A stretch of DNA of 64,000 nt, taken from Caulobacter sp. GTDB taxonomy: Bacteria; Pseudomonadota; Alphaproteobacteria; Caulobacterales; Caulobacteraceae. Within the stretch, counting starts at the first letter, position 1. Every line of letters starts with the position of its first letter. The translations under genes were made by a program, and so were the position numbers. The notes below the pieces were generated by a model that made no database searches, was not told the DNA's origin, and was given only the letters and a program-made list of their open reading frames with translations. The stretch is taken from the NCBI GenBank assembly GCA_016125585.1, contig WGLL01000005.1, positions 744,001 to 808,000 on the forward strand. Reading direction: 5' to 3'. Positions 26,226-35,177 of the stretch are shown here, piece by piece.

Positions 26226-26746
26226 TGGACGCCGCCCTGGTGCGGGCGGCGAGGGACGGGTCCCAAGCCGCCTTCGCCCGGCTGGTGGACCGCCACCAGC
26301 AGGCCCTGCGGAGCTTTCTTCGCCGTTCTCACGGCCACTGGGTTGATGCCGACGATGTGGCCCAGGATGCCTTTGTGGCTGCCTGGACCGGCCTGAGGCG
26401 GCTGAAGGACGATGCGGGATTTCGCCCCTGGCTGTTCGGCATTGCGCACCGCAAGGCCCTGTCGGCCGCGCGTTCGGGTCAACGGGCCGCGCGGCGCGGC
26501 GGTCAGTGGGTCGAGGCCCGGGATCTGGAAACCTCCGCCGGCCTGGCGCCGGAAGATCGCCTGGCGCTGGAAAAGGCCCTGTCGGCGCTTCCGGCCGATC
26601 AACGGGCGGCGGTGGCCTTGTGCCTGGGAGAAGGCTGGTCCCATGCCGAGGCCGCCGAAACCCTGGGCCTGCCGCTGGGGACGGTGAAGTCGCATGTGAC
26701 GCGGGGACGCGATAGACTGCTTGCTGAACTGGGAGCCTGCTCATGA
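26225..26746 (+). CDS. ECF RNA polymerase sigma factor (module 1)
   Basis: The protein has 173 residues. Region 2 is clear (FARLVDRHQQALRSFLRRSH, DDVAQDAFVAAWTGLRRL) and region 4 has the helix-turn-helix (GWSHAEAAETLGLPLGTVKS). It overlaps the preceding membrane-protein gene by 3 bases and the following small membrane-protein gene by 4, so the three form one translational unit. ECF factors act on envelope or stress regulons; the signal here is unknown. It resembles the second sigma factor at 27574 in the region 4 wording. Confidence 0.9.
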   Translation: MDAALVRAARDGSQAAFARLVDRHQQALRSFLRRSHGHWVDADDVAQDAFVAAWTGLRRLKDDAGFRPWLFGIAHRKALSAARSGQRAARRGGQWVEARDLETSAGLAPEDRLALEKALSALPADQRAAVALCLGEGWSHAEAAETLGLPLGTVKSHVTRGRDRLLAELGACS

Positions 26747-27045
26747 CCGCGCCGATGACGCCTGATGAAAAGCTCGCGGCCTTCTTCGACGCCGGCCGCC
26801 CGCCGGTGGCCGAGCCGGCCTTCAACGCCGCGGTCATGGAGCGTGTCGCGCGGCGGGAGCTGGTCGGGGCCCTGGTCACCGGCGCCGGCCTGGCGGTGAG
26901 CGGCGGGGTGGTGCTGTGGGCGACGGCCCCGATCCTGGCCACGGCGCTGGAGCCGCTGTCGCAATCGCTGCTGACCGGGACCGGACTGCTGGTCGCGACC
27001 CTCAGTCTGGTCGCGCTCGGCGAGCGCCTGTTGCGCAAGGCCTGA
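26743..27045 (+). CDS. Small membrane protein, possible anti-sigma factor (module 1)
   Basis: The protein has 100 residues. About 40 cytoplasmic residues (DEKLAAFFDAGRPPVAEPAF, FNAAVMERVARRELV) precede two hydrophobic helices (about 41-61 and 73-92). It starts 4 bases inside the sigma gene, the usual place for an anti-sigma factor, but no zinc-binding anti-sigma motif (HxxxCxxC) is present. Its role as sigma antagonist is inferred from position and topology. Confidence 0.7.
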   Translation: MTAPMTPDEKLAAFFDAGRPPVAEPAFNAAVMERVARRELVGALVTGAGLAVSGGVVLWATAPILATALEPLSQSLLTGTGLLVATLSLVALGERLLRKA

Positions 27046-27159
27046 GCCTTACGAACTATTCATGCGCCCCGCCGCATCCGAACACCGCCCTCGGCGCCTC
27101 TCATGGTCATAAGGCGCACGCAAGGCGCGGCGTCATGCAAGTTTCCAAGGAGCTAACTG

Positions 27160-27534
27160 ATGGAAGTCTGGATCCCCATTGTCTTCTTCGCGATGATCGC
27201 GGCCATAGTGATCGTGCCGTCCTACCTGAAGAGCCAGGAACGTCGCGAGATGCAGGCCACCCTGCGCAGCGCCATCGACAAGGGTCAGCCGGTGCCGCAG
27301 GAAATGATCGAGGCGATGACCAAGCCGGTGAAGTCGCAGCCGACGGCGCTGAACGACATTCGCACCGGGGTCATCTGGGTCGCGATCGGGGCGGGCCTGG
27401 GCCTGTTCGGGTTCATGGTCAGCTACGAGAGCGCGGACGCCTACTACCCGCTGATCGGCATCGCCGGCATCCCGGTGATCATCGGCCTGGCCTACATCGT
27501 CCTCAGCTTCTTCAACCCCAACAAGGGCAAGTAG
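27160..27534 (+). CDS. DUF6249-like small membrane protein (module 2)
   Basis: The protein has 124 residues: an N-terminal helix (about 4-22), the cytoplasmic motif LRSAIDKGQPVPQEMIEAMT, and two further helices starting DIRTGVIWVAIGAGLGLFGF. It matches the layout of the protein at 25788 and of DUF6249 proteins. AAGGAG lies upstream of the ATG at 27160. A sigma-factor gene follows after 39 bases, mirroring module 1. Confidence 0.78.
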   Translation: MEVWIPIVFFAMIAAIVIVPSYLKSQERREMQATLRSAIDKGQPVPQEMIEAMTKPVKSQPTALNDIRTGVIWVAIGAGLGLFGFMVSYESADAYYPLIGIAGIPVIIGLAYIVLSFFNPNKGK

Positions 27535-27573
27535 GCCCGAGCTGGCGCTGAACAGCGAGGGGGAGACTTCGCA

Positions 27574-28149
27574 ATGGCCCCATCAAGGGCTGTCACAGGA
27601 CTGCATGATGTCGAGCTCGCCGCCCTCGCGGCGGCGGGCGACCGGGCGGCCTTCGGCGAACTGGTTCGTCGCCATGGGTCGGCCGTCCGGGGCCTGCTGA
27701 GGCGGATGGGGGCGCAGGCCTCCACCGCTGACGACATCGCCCAGGACGCCTTCCTGACCGCTTTCGAGCGGATCGCGGAGTTCCGGGGCGAGGGCGCATT
27801 CGCCGCCTGGGTCAAACGGATCGCCGCCCGGCTCTATGTCCGCCGTTGGCGCAAGGACAGCCGGATGACCGAGGAAGTCGAGGCTGACGACGAAGGGCAC
27901 GGCGGCGAGATCTCGGCCGCCCGCCGCATCGATCTGGACGAGGCCATGAAGAGCCTGTCCGAACAGGAACGTTTGTGTGTGTCTTTATGCTACGGCGCTG
28001 GACTTTCTCACGCGGAAGCGGCGGAAACCATCGGCGCCCCCTTGGGAACGGTGAAGTCCCATGTCAAACGTGGTTTGGATAAACTCCGGCTCCGACTTGC
28101 GCCTGCTGAAGGCGCGGGGCGCGATGCGGAAAGGCAGGGTCATGTCTGA
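27574..28149 (+). CDS. ECF RNA polymerase sigma factor (module 2)
   Basis: The protein has 191 residues. Region 2 (GELVRRHGSAVRGLLRRMGA, TADDIAQDAFLTAFERIAEF) and region 4 (LCYGAGLSHAEAAETIGAPL, GTVKSHVKRGLDKLR) are intact. The ATG at 27574 follows GAGGGGGAGA. Its stop lies 8 bases inside the next gene. It is probably an old duplicate of the sigma gene at 26225, given the shared SHAEAAET / LGTVKSHV wording and gene order. Confidence 0.9.
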   Translation: MAPSRAVTGLHDVELAALAAAGDRAAFGELVRRHGSAVRGLLRRMGAQASTADDIAQDAFLTAFERIAEFRGEGAFAAWVKRIAARLYVRRWRKDSRMTEEVEADDEGHGGEISAARRIDLDEAMKSLSEQERLCVSLCYGAGLSHAEAAETIGAPLGTVKSHVKRGLDKLRLRLAPAEGAGRDAERQGHV

Positions 28150-28525
28150 TCTTGAGTTTGAAACCCGGCTGGACCGGTTGTTCGCCGAGCCGCCGTATTT
28201 CGAGGACGCCGAAGGCTTCGCCCGCAAGGTCGAATCCCGGCTCGAGCGCGGCTGGTCGATCCGCCGTCTGTTCATCGGCGCCGCCGGCGTCGTCGCCGGT
28301 CTGTTCGGCGCCAGCCAGCTGATGGGCGCCGGGATCTTCCTGAAGGCCGCCGGGGTCGAGGCCTCCGAACAGGCCAGCATGGCCGGCAAGGTCTGGCATC
28401 AGGTGGTTTCGGCGAGCTCCAACATGGGCGCCCTGCCGGTCAGTCCTGAAGTGCTGTGGATGACGGCGGCCCTGGGTGTTACAGCCCTTGGCTTCGCCAT
28501 TACCCGGGCCACCCAGGAGTTCTAG
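28142..28525 (+). CDS. Small membrane protein, possible anti-sigma factor (module 2)
   Basis: The protein has 127 residues from the ATG at 28142, chosen because it overlaps the sigma-factor end by 8 bases and gives a plausible cytoplasmic start ([20 protein letters not shown]). Two hydrophobic segments follow (about 42-64 and 103-122). Like its module-1 counterpart it has no HxxxCxxC motif. Anti-sigma function is inferred from position. Its stop codon is only 2 bases before the proposed panB start. Confidence 0.72.
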   Translation: MSDLEFETRLDRLFAEPPYFEDAEGFARKVESRLERGWSIRRLFIGAAGVVAGLFGASQLMGAGIFLKAAGVEASEQASMAGKVWHQVVSASSNMGALPVSPEVLWMTAALGVTALGFAITRATQEF

Positions 28526-28527
28526 TT

Positions 28528-29355
28528 CTGTCTTCGCATCGTCAGGAAAGCGTCCGGCGTCTCGCGGCGCCGGATATCGCCGCCCGCAAGGGCGGCGATC
28601 CCATTGTCTGCCTCACCGCCTACACCGCCCCGGTGGCGGCGATCCTCGATGATCACTGCGACCTGCTGCTGGTTGGCGACAGCGTCGGGATGGTGGTCTA
28701 CGGCCTGCCCAACACCGTCGGGGTGACGATGGAGATGATGATCCTGCACGGCCAGGCGGTCATGCGCGGCTCGCGCCGGGCCATGGTCGTGGTCGACATG
28801 CCCTTCGGCTCCTATGAGGGCAGCGCCGAGGCGGCCTATGACAACGCGGCGCGGATCATGAAGGAGACCGGGGCCCAGGCCGTGAAGGTCGAGAGCGGTC
28901 CGACGGTGCCGGACACCATCCACTACATGGTCCAGCGCGGCATTCCCGTGATGGGCCACGTCGGGCTGCGGCCCCAGGCGGTTCTGGTCGACGGCGGCTT
29001 CAAGGCCAAGGGGCGCGACGAGGACGGCCGGGCGAAGATCCTGGCCGAGGCCCGCGCCACGGCCGAGGCCGGCGCCTTCGCGGTCGTGGTCGAGGGGGTG
29101 GCCGAAGGGCTGGCCCGGGAGATCACCGCCGCCATTCCGCAACCGACCATCGGCATCGGGGCCAGCGCCGGCTGCGATGGCCAGATCCTGGTCACCGACG
29201 ACATGCTTGGCCTGTTCGACTGGACCCCGAAATTCGTGCGCCGCTACGCCGACCTGAGGGGCGAGATCGGCGAGGCGGCGGCGAAATACGCCGCCGACGT
29301 CAAGGCGCGGACCTTCCCGGCGCAGGCCGAGACCTATTTTTCGAAGAAGGGTTGA
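28528..29355 (+). CDS. panB: 3-methyl-2-oxobutanoate hydroxymethyltransferase
   Basis: About 275 residues. Ketopantoate hydroxymethyltransferase, first committed step of pantothenate synthesis. Metal and substrate residues are in place: [30 protein letters not shown] and VVEGV, with a typical C-terminal [18 protein letters not shown] block. The start is unusual. No in-frame ATG, GTG or TTG lies between the upstream stop at 28525 and the conserved core. A CTG at 28528 lies 8 bases after AGGAG (28515-28519) and would give a normal N-terminus ([20 protein letters not shown]). The next upstream ATG (28456) is inside the previous gene. panC is not adjacent. Confidence 0.9.
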   Translation: MSSHRQESVRRLAAPDIAARKGGDPIVCLTAYTAPVAAILDDHCDLLLVGDSVGMVVYGLPNTVGVTMEMMILHGQAVMRGSRRAMVVVDMPFGSYEGSAEAAYDNAARIMKETGAQAVKVESGPTVPDTIHYMVQRGIPVMGHVGLRPQAVLVDGGFKAKGRDEDGRAKILAEARATAEAGAFAVVVEGVAEGLAREITAAIPQPTIGIGASAGCDGQILVTDDMLGLFDWTPKFVRRYADLRGEIGEAAAKYAADVKARTFPAQAETYFSKKG

Positions 29356-29434
29356 GGTCAGCCGGTCCCAAGGGCTTCCCCGCCTTGCCGACGCGCACTA
29401 GACAGAAGCCGCTTTCCTCAACCGGCCAAGACCC

Positions 29435-30712
29435 ATGCACGACATCAAAGCCATCCGAGACAATCCCGCCGCTTTCGACGCCGGCTGGAGCTCGCGTGGC
29501 CTGTCGCCGCAGACCCCGGCGATCCTGGCGCTGGACGAGCAGCTTCGCGCCGCCCAGACCGCCCTGCAGGCCGCCCAGAGCCGGCGCAATGAGGCCTCCA
29601 AACTGATCGGTCAGGCCAAGGCCAGGAAGGACGAGGCCGGCGCCGCGGCCCTGATGGCCGAGGTCGAGACGCTGAAGGGCGAGATGACCGCCCAGGCGGA
29701 GGTCGAGGCCCGCATCGGCGGCGAGCTTCGCGATCTGCTGACGTCCCTGCCCAATATCCCCGATCCGCAGACCCCGGCCGGCGCCGATGAGGCCGGGAAC
29801 GTCGAGGTCCGCCGTCATGGCGATCCCCTGCGGCTGAACAACGCCCGCGATCACGTCGACCTGGGCGCGGCGCTTGGCATGGACTTCGAGGCCGCCGCGA
29901 AGATGAGCGGTTCGCGCTTTGTCGTGCTCAAGGGCCAGATGGCGCGGCTGGAGCGGGCGCTCGGCCAGTTCATGCTCGACGTCCAGACGACCGAGAACGG
30001 CTACACCGAAATCAGCCCGCCCTTGCTGGTCAAGGACGACGCCATGTTCGGCACCGGCCAGCTGCCCAAGTTCGCCGAGGACCTGTTCCGGACCACCGAC
30101 GAGCGCTGGCTGATCCCGACCGCCGAGGTCTCGCTGACCAACATCGTCCGCGAGGCCATCACCGCCGAGGAAGAGCTGCCTCTGCGGATGACCGCCCTGA
30201 CGCCCAGCTTCCGGTCCGAGGCCGGGGCCAGCGGGCGCGACACCCGCGGAATGATCCGCCAGCATCAGTTCTACAAGGTCGAGCTGGTCTCGATCACCAC
30301 GCCCGAGGAATCCGACGCCGAGCATGAGCGGATGGTCGCCTGCGCCGAGGGCATTCTGAAGAAGCTGGGCCTGTCGTTCCGGACCATGCTGCTGTGCACC
30401 GGCGACATGGGCTTTTCGGCCCGCAAGACCTTTGACCTCGAGGTCTGGCTGCCGTCGCAGAACACCTATCGCGAGATCTCGAGCTGCTCCAACTGCGGCG
30501 ACTTCCAGGCCCGGCGGATGGACGCCCGGTCCAAAAAGGCCGGCGAGAAGGGCACGCGCTTTGTCCACACCCTGAACGGCTCGGGCCTGGCCGTCGGCCG
30601 CACCCTGGTGGCGGTGATGGAGAACTATCAGGACGAGAACGGCCGGATCGCCATTCCCGAGGTGCTGCAGCCCTATATGGGCGGGCTGACCCACATCGGC
30701 GGCGAGGCCTGA
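29435..30712 (+). CDS. serS: Seryl-tRNA synthetase
   Basis: The protein has 425 residues, standard for bacterial SerRS. The N-terminal antiparallel coiled-coil arm (about 35-105: [20 protein letters not shown]) is followed by the class II catalytic core with motif 2 ([28 protein letters not shown]) and motif 3 ([18 protein letters not shown]). It charges tRNA-Ser with serine. Its stop overlaps the surE start (TGATG), and surE and pcm follow, a common alphaproteobacterial order. Confidence 0.97.
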   Translation: MHDIKAIRDNPAAFDAGWSSRGLSPQTPAILALDEQLRAAQTALQAAQSRRNEASKLIGQAKARKDEAGAAALMAEVETLKGEMTAQAEVEARIGGELRDLLTSLPNIPDPQTPAGADEAGNVEVRRHGDPLRLNNARDHVDLGAALGMDFEAAAKMSGSRFVVLKGQMARLERALGQFMLDVQTTENGYTEISPPLLVKDDAMFGTGQLPKFAEDLFRTTDERWLIPTAEVSLTNIVREAITAEEELPLRMTALTPSFRSEAGASGRDTRGMIRQHQFYKVELVSITTPEESDAEHERMVACAEGILKKLGLSFRTMLLCTGDMGFSARKTFDLEVWLPSQNTYREISSCSNCGDFQARRMDARSKKAGEKGTRFVHTLNGSGLAVGRTLVAVMENYQDENGRIAIPEVLQPYMGGLTHIGGEA

Positions 30713-31494
30713 TGCGTATCCTGCTGACCAATGACGACGGCATTCACGCCGAGGGACTGGCGGCGCTGGAGACCATCGCCCGGGCCCTGACTGATGACGT
30801 CTGGGTCGTCGCCCCCGAGTACGAGCAGTCGGGGGCCAGCCGGGCCCTGACCCTCGCCGACCCCCTGCGGGTGCGGAAGATCAATGATCGCAAATGGGCG
30901 GTCACCGGGACCCCGACCGACTGCGTGATGCTGGCCGTTCGCAATCTGGTCGAGGGCAAGGCCCCGGATCTGGTGCTGTCGGGGGTCAATCGCGGTCAGA
31001 ACATCGCCGAGGACGTGACCATGTCCGGCACCGTCGCCGGCGCCATCGAGGGCATGGCGCTGGGCATTCCCTCGATCGCCCTGTCGCAGTCGATGCTGGC
31101 CTTCCATGATGAGGTGAAGGCCTATTGGGAGACGGCCGAGGCCTACGGTCCCGGCATCGTCAAGCGGCTGCTGGAGATCGGCTGGCCCAGGGACGTGATC
31201 ATGAACGTCAACTTCCCCTCGCGGCCTCCCGAAGAGGTCACGGCGGTGGAAGTCACCCGTCAGGGCTTCCGCGACATGCATATCCGCAGCGCCGAGAAAC
31301 GCACCGACCTTCGCGGGCGCGACTACTACTGGATGGGCTTTTCCGGAAAGCTGTCCAACCCGGCGGAAGGCACCGACTTGCGGGCCACCTATGAGGGGCG
31401 CATCTCCGTGACGCCGCTGCACATCGACCTGACCCACAACGAAACCGTTCACGCCATGAAGGGCGTGCTCGGCGGAGCGCCGCCGAAGCTCTGA
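30712..31494 (+). CDS. surE: 5'-nucleotidase SurE
   Basis: The protein has 260 residues. The metal-binding start [16 protein letters not shown] (DD pair) and [37 protein letters not shown] and NVNFP are the SurE signature. The enzyme removes phosphate from nucleoside monophosphates and other substrates. It sits between serS and pcm with one-base overlaps of stop and start on both sides, so all three are likely one transcript. Confidence 0.96.
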   Translation: MRILLTNDDGIHAEGLAALETIARALTDDVWVVAPEYEQSGASRALTLADPLRVRKINDRKWAVTGTPTDCVMLAVRNLVEGKAPDLVLSGVNRGQNIAEDVTMSGTVAGAIEGMALGIPSIALSQSMLAFHDEVKAYWETAEAYGPGIVKRLLEIGWPRDVIMNVNFPSRPPEEVTAVEVTRQGFRDMHIRSAEKRTDLRGRDYYWMGFSGKLSNPAEGTDLRATYEGRISVTPLHIDLTHNETVHAMKGVLGGAPPKL

Positions 31495-32159
31495 TGACCA
31501 GCTCAACGCCCGACGATGACACCGCCGAAACCCGGGCCGCCCGCCTGATCCTGGCGCTGCGCGAGCAGGGCGTCACCGACATGAAGGTGCTGGGCGCACT
31601 GGAGAAGACGCCCCGCGAGATGTTCACCCCGGATCTGTTCAAGGAACGGTCCTGGGAAGATTCGGCCCTGCCGATCGCCTGCGGCCAGACCATCAGCCAG
31701 CCCTATATCGTCGGCCTGATGAGCCAGGCCCTGACCCTGGATCGCCGCTCGCGGGTTCTGGAGATCGGCACCGGCTCCGGCTACCAGACCGCCATCCTCA
31801 GCCGGATGGCCCGTCTGGTCTATACGGTGGAGCGCTATCGCACCCTGCTGGGCGAGGCCGAGGAGCGGTTCCGCAAGCTGGGCCTGACCAATGTGATCAC
31901 CAAATTCGGCGACGGCGGGATCGGCTGGGCCGAGCAGGCGCCTTTTGACCGCATTATGGTCACAGCGGCGGCGCCGGATGAGCCCAAGGCTTTGCTCGCG
32001 CAACTGAAACCGGACGGGGTTCTGGTGGCGCCGGTGGGAAAGGGGCCCGTCCAGCAACTCATCCGCTATGCGGGCGATGGCGCCGGAGGCTTCCACAAGG
32101 AGACTCTTTGCGAGGTCCGCTTTGTTCCCTTGCTGGACGGCGTGGCCCGCGAGTTGTGA
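31494..32159 (+). CDS. pcm: Protein-L-isoaspartate O-methyltransferase
   Basis: The protein has 221 residues. The SAM-binding motif LEIGTGSGYQTAIL and the family segments ISQPYIVGLMSQAL and YTVERYRTL, plus DRIMVTAAAPDEP, identify protein repair methyltransferase, which starts repair of isoaspartyl damage. Translation is coupled to surE (TGATG). The 87-base gap to the next gene contains a CtrA box, so the NlpD-like gene can also be driven on its own. Confidence 0.95.
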   Translation: MTSSTPDDDTAETRAARLILALREQGVTDMKVLGALEKTPREMFTPDLFKERSWEDSALPIACGQTISQPYIVGLMSQALTLDRRSRVLEIGTGSGYQTAILSRMARLVYTVERYRTLLGEAEERFRKLGLTNVITKFGDGGIGWAEQAPFDRIMVTAAAPDEPKALLAQLKPDGVLVAPVGKGPVQQLIRYAGDGAGGFHKETLCEVRFVPLLDGVAREL

Positions 32160-32188
32160 ACCGAATTCTTGCCGGCGAGGCCGTGTGC

Positions 32189-32204
32189 TTAACGCGAGAT
32201 TAAC
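32189..32204. promoter_or_regulatory. Consensus CtrA-binding box
   Basis: TTAA at 32189-32192, seven bases, then TTAAC at 32200-32204 is an exact match to the Caulobacter CtrA consensus TTAA-N7-TTAAC. It lies 43 bases upstream of the NlpD-like gene (ATG 32247), a position suited to overlap its promoter. Confidence 0.65.
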
Positions 32205-32246
32205 GCGCATCACGCCAGGTGTGCTGTTTGACCGAACGGAGCGGCG

Positions 32247-33665
32247 ATGACCCACTTCCTACCCCGAGCGATCCTGATCGCGGCGTCCACGGCGGCTTTG
32301 GCGGCCTGCGCCACTTCGCCGGAGCCCCGCTATCCGATCGAGGAGGGTCGGGAAGCCGGCGCGGGGCCGCAGGGCATTGAGTTGCGCCAGCCGGCCTATC
32401 CGATCCGCCAGCCCGAGACGGCCGAACCGGAAGCCGCCTACGGCGACGATCCGGCCCCGACCGCCGCGCCGGCCGGGGACGTCGAGGTCACCACCCTGGC
32501 CCCCGCTCCGTCGGCGGGCAGGGTCGAGGTTGCCCAGATGCCGCCGCCGCCCGAGCCGGAGCCCTATGTCCCGCCGCCGCCGCGCACCGAGACCCGCACC
32601 GTCACCACCATCGAGGGCCCGGTGGTCGCCGTCGACGGCAAGCCCAGGACCTACACCGTCAAGCCGGGCCAGGGCCTGGACGCGGTCGCCCGCGAGATGG
32701 GCTCGACCCGCAAGCAGCTGGCGGCCGACAACGATCTGAAAGAACCCTACCGCCTCAAGCCCGGCCAGGTGCTGAAGGGCCCGGCGACCAAGGGCAAGGC
32801 CTATGTCGTGCAGAGCGGCGACACCCTCTACGCCATCGCCCGCCGCTTCGGCGTCAGCGGCGGGGCCATCGCCGAGGAAAACGGCTTCGAGGTCGATGAC
32901 CCAATCCGCCCGGGCCAGAAGCTGCGTCTGCCGGAAGGCTTCAAGGACAGCGGACCGATCAAGAAGACGGTGACGGTGACCATCGAGGCGCCGCCGCCTC
33001 CGCCGCGGCCCCGTCCGACTCCGCCGCCGGTTGAACGGCCCCCGGTCCAGGCTCCGCCGGTCGCGACGCCGCCCGCCGCTACGCCCCCCGCGGCTACGCC
33101 GGTCGCCAAGCCGCCGGTTGCCAAGCCGCCCGTCAAGACGACGCCGCCGAAGGCCCCGCCCGTGACCGTTCCGCCGGTCCAGACCCCGCCGCCGGCGGTC
33201 AGCAAGCCGCCGCCGCTGCAGGACGACAAGCCGCCGGTCTATACCGACGCCGACTACGCCCGAATGGCCGCCGGCCGCTTCGAATGGCCGGTGCGCGGGA
33301 CGATTCTGTCGGGCTACGGCCCCAAGGCCCTCGGCCAGCGCAATGACGGGGTCGATATCGGCGCCTCGGCCGGCACGCCTGTGCGCGCCTCATCGGACGG
33401 CACCGTGGTCTATTCCGGCGGCGATGTGCCCGGCTTCGGGGTGACGGTGCTGATCCAGCACGCCGACGGCTGGGTGACGGTCTACGGCCACCTGCAGCGG
33501 GCCGATGTGAAGATGCAGCAGCAGGTCTCGAAGGGTCAGCAGATCGGTCTGGTCGGCCAGAGCGGCGACGCGCCCAAGCCGCAGCTGCACTTCGAGGTGC
33601 GTCACTCGCCGTCGCCGAAGTTCAAGGCGCGGGCGATCGATCCGCAGATCGTCCTGCCCCGGTAA
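32247..33665 (+). CDS. nlpD: NlpD-like lipoprotein with two LysM domains and a degenerate M23 domain
   Basis: The protein has 472 residues. The lipobox is LAAC (Cys21). After a Pro-rich stretch come LysM repeats at about 135-178 (YTVKPGQGLDAVAREMG) and 185-229 (YVVQSGDTLYAIARRFG). A long Pro/Ala/Lys/Val linker follows, then an M23/LytM domain from about 345 to the end. In M23 enzymes zinc is held by H-x3-D and H-x-H. Here the first His position is Asn366 (RNDGVD, Asp370 kept), while His415 and His448 remain. As in E. coli NlpD the domain is probably not hydrolytic and may activate an amidase during division. The gene follows serS-surE-pcm and has its own CtrA box. Confidence 0.88.
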   Translation: MTHFLPRAILIAASTAALAACATSPEPRYPIEEGREAGAGPQGIELRQPAYPIRQPETAEPEAAYGDDPAPTAAPAGDVEVTTLAPAPSAGRVEVAQMPPPPEPEPYVPPPPRTETRTVTTIEGPVVAVDGKPRTYTVKPGQGLDAVAREMGSTRKQLAADNDLKEPYRLKPGQVLKGPATKGKAYVVQSGDTLYAIARRFGVSGGAIAEENGFEVDDPIRPGQKLRLPEGFKDSGPIKKTVTVTIEAPPPPPRPRPTPPPVERPPVQAPPVATPPAATPPAATPVAKPPVAKPPVKTTPPKAPPVTVPPVQTPPPAVSKPPPLQDDKPPVYTDADYARMAAGRFEWPVRGTILSGYGPKALGQRNDGVDIGASAGTPVRASSDGTVVYSGGDVPGFGVTVLIQHADGWVTVYGHLQRADVKMQQQVSKGQQIGLVGQSGDAPKPQLHFEVRHSPSPKFKARAIDPQIVLPR

Positions 33666-33715
33666 GGACCCAAGATTTCATCCGGCGGCGCATTTCGGCG
33701 ACGCCGGGCGAGCGG

Positions 33716-34555
33716 TCAGGGGAGGGGCTTGCCCAGCTCTCCGGCCAGGTCGCGGATGAACTGCCAGGCGACGCGGCCGGAGCGCGAGCCCCGCGCCTGT
33801 GACCACTGCAGCGCGCGACGGTCGAGGTCGGCGACGGCGAGGTCGAAGCGCTCCGCGTAGCTGCGCACCGCCGAGAGGTAGGCCGCCTGGTCCATCGGCG
33901 GAAATCCGATCCACAGACCGAAGCGATCGGAGACGCTGACCTCTTCCTCGGCGTCCTCGGCGGCGGCGATCAGGCCGCGCCCTTCAGCATGGTCGCGGGG
34001 CATCAGGTGGCGGCGATTGGAGGTGGCGGTGAACAGTACGTTCTCCGGCGGCCCGGCGACGCCGCCCTCCAGCGCCGACTTCAGCGCCTTGGCGGCGGCG
34101 GCGCCGTCCTCGAAGGAGAGATCGTCGCAGAGGACGACGAAGCGCTCGGGGCGGCCCCGCAGGGCGTCGAACAGGGCGGGGAGGGCGGTGACCTCGTCGC
34201 GGTCGACCTCGACCAGCTTCAGGTCCGGGTCGGCGCGGGCGGCGTCCATGAAGGCGGCCTTGGCCAGGGAGCTCTTGCCGGTCCCGCGCACGCCCCACAG
34301 CAGGGCGTGGTTGGCCGGCAAGCCGGCCGCGAAGCGGGCCAGGTTCTCGACATAGCGCGCCTTCTGGCGGTCGACCCCGACCAGCAGGTCCAGCGGCAGG
34401 CCGTAGTCGGGGGCCGGCAGGAAGGCGGCGGCGGCGGGATCGTGGCGGAACAGGCGGGCGACCGAGAAGTCGACCGCCGGGGGCGCGGGCGGGGCCAGCC
34501 GTTCAAGCGCCTCGGCGATCCGGGCGAGCAGGGGGGCGATTTCAGGCGTCGTCAT
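33716..34555 (-). CDS. DUF815-like AAA+ ATPase
   Basis: The protein has 279 residues. Walker A is GVRGTGKSS, Walker B is FVVLCDDLSFE, and TATSNRRHLMPRDH with VSVSDRFGLWIGFPPMDQ follow, the pattern of the DUF815 family. The N-terminal 60 residues are a helical extension and the C-terminus ends in a short lid (RVAWQFIRDLAGELG). Its function is unknown across bacteria. It is transcribed against the nlpD and yajC genes on either side; 50 bases separate its stop from that of nlpD. Confidence 0.88.
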   Translation of the reverse strand: MTTPEIAPLLARIAEALERLAPPAPPAVDFSVARLFRHDPAAAAFLPAPDYGLPLDLLVGVDRQKARYVENLARFAAGLPANHALLWGVRGTGKSSLAKAAFMDAARADPDLKLVEVDRDEVTALPALFDALRGRPERFVVLCDDLSFEDGAAAAKALKSALEGGVAGPPENVLFTATSNRRHLMPRDHAEGRGLIAAAEDAEEEVSVSDRFGLWIGFPPMDQAAYLSAVRSYAERFDLAVADLDRRALQWSQARGSRSGRVAWQFIRDLAGELGKPLP

Positions 34556-34720
34556 CGGTCACAGGTCCATCGAACACCCCGGCCATGACGGAGAAATGCC
34601 ACAGGGTCCAGCCTGCTTTGCCCCGGCTCATTGCAAACAGGAGGGTCAAGCCCTAGTTTCCGCCGACCTGAAAACCGGCGCGCCCTTGCGGCTGCGCCCG
34701 ACCAAGACTTTGGAGTTGAA

Positions 34721-35029
34721 ATGACTGGAGACGCCTCTGGCCTCCTGCAGGCCATCGGTCTGCCGATCCTGCTCATCGTGCTGTTCTATTTCATGATCCT
34801 GCGGCCGCAGCAAAAGCGCGCCAAAGAGCATCAGACGATGGTCAGCAACCTCAAGCGCGGCGACATGGTCGAGCTGTCGAGCGGGCTGATCGGCAAGGTG
34901 GTCCGTGTCGAGGATCGCGAAGTCGGCGTCGAGGTGGCGCAGGGCGTCACCGTCAAGGTGGTCAAGGCGATGATCGCCGTGGTCCGCACCAAGGGCGAGC
35001 CGGCCCCGGCCAACGACGCCAAGAGCTGA
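34721..35029 (+). CDS. yajC: Sec translocase accessory subunit YajC
   Basis: A 102-residue protein with one N-terminal membrane helix (GLPILLIVLFYFMILRPQQK) and the family core NLKRGDMVELSSGLIGKVV. The ATG at 34721 gives the standard length. YajC associates with SecDF at the inner membrane, and secD and secF follow directly. Confidence 0.94.
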   Translation: MTGDASGLLQAIGLPILLIVLFYFMILRPQQKRAKEHQTMVSNLKRGDMVELSSGLIGKVVRVEDREVGVEVAQGVTVKVVKAMIAVVRTKGEPAPANDAKS

Positions 35030-35177
35030 TCGTCGCTGGACCCGTCCCGCGCCGGGTGGCATCACCTGACGCGGGCAACACGGGTCCGACCCCCTATTCT
35101 TGGGGCGCGACGGCCGACGGGCGTTTCATCCGCCAGCGCCGTCCGCGTCCCAGCGACGTCCGAGGAACTGTTCCGCC

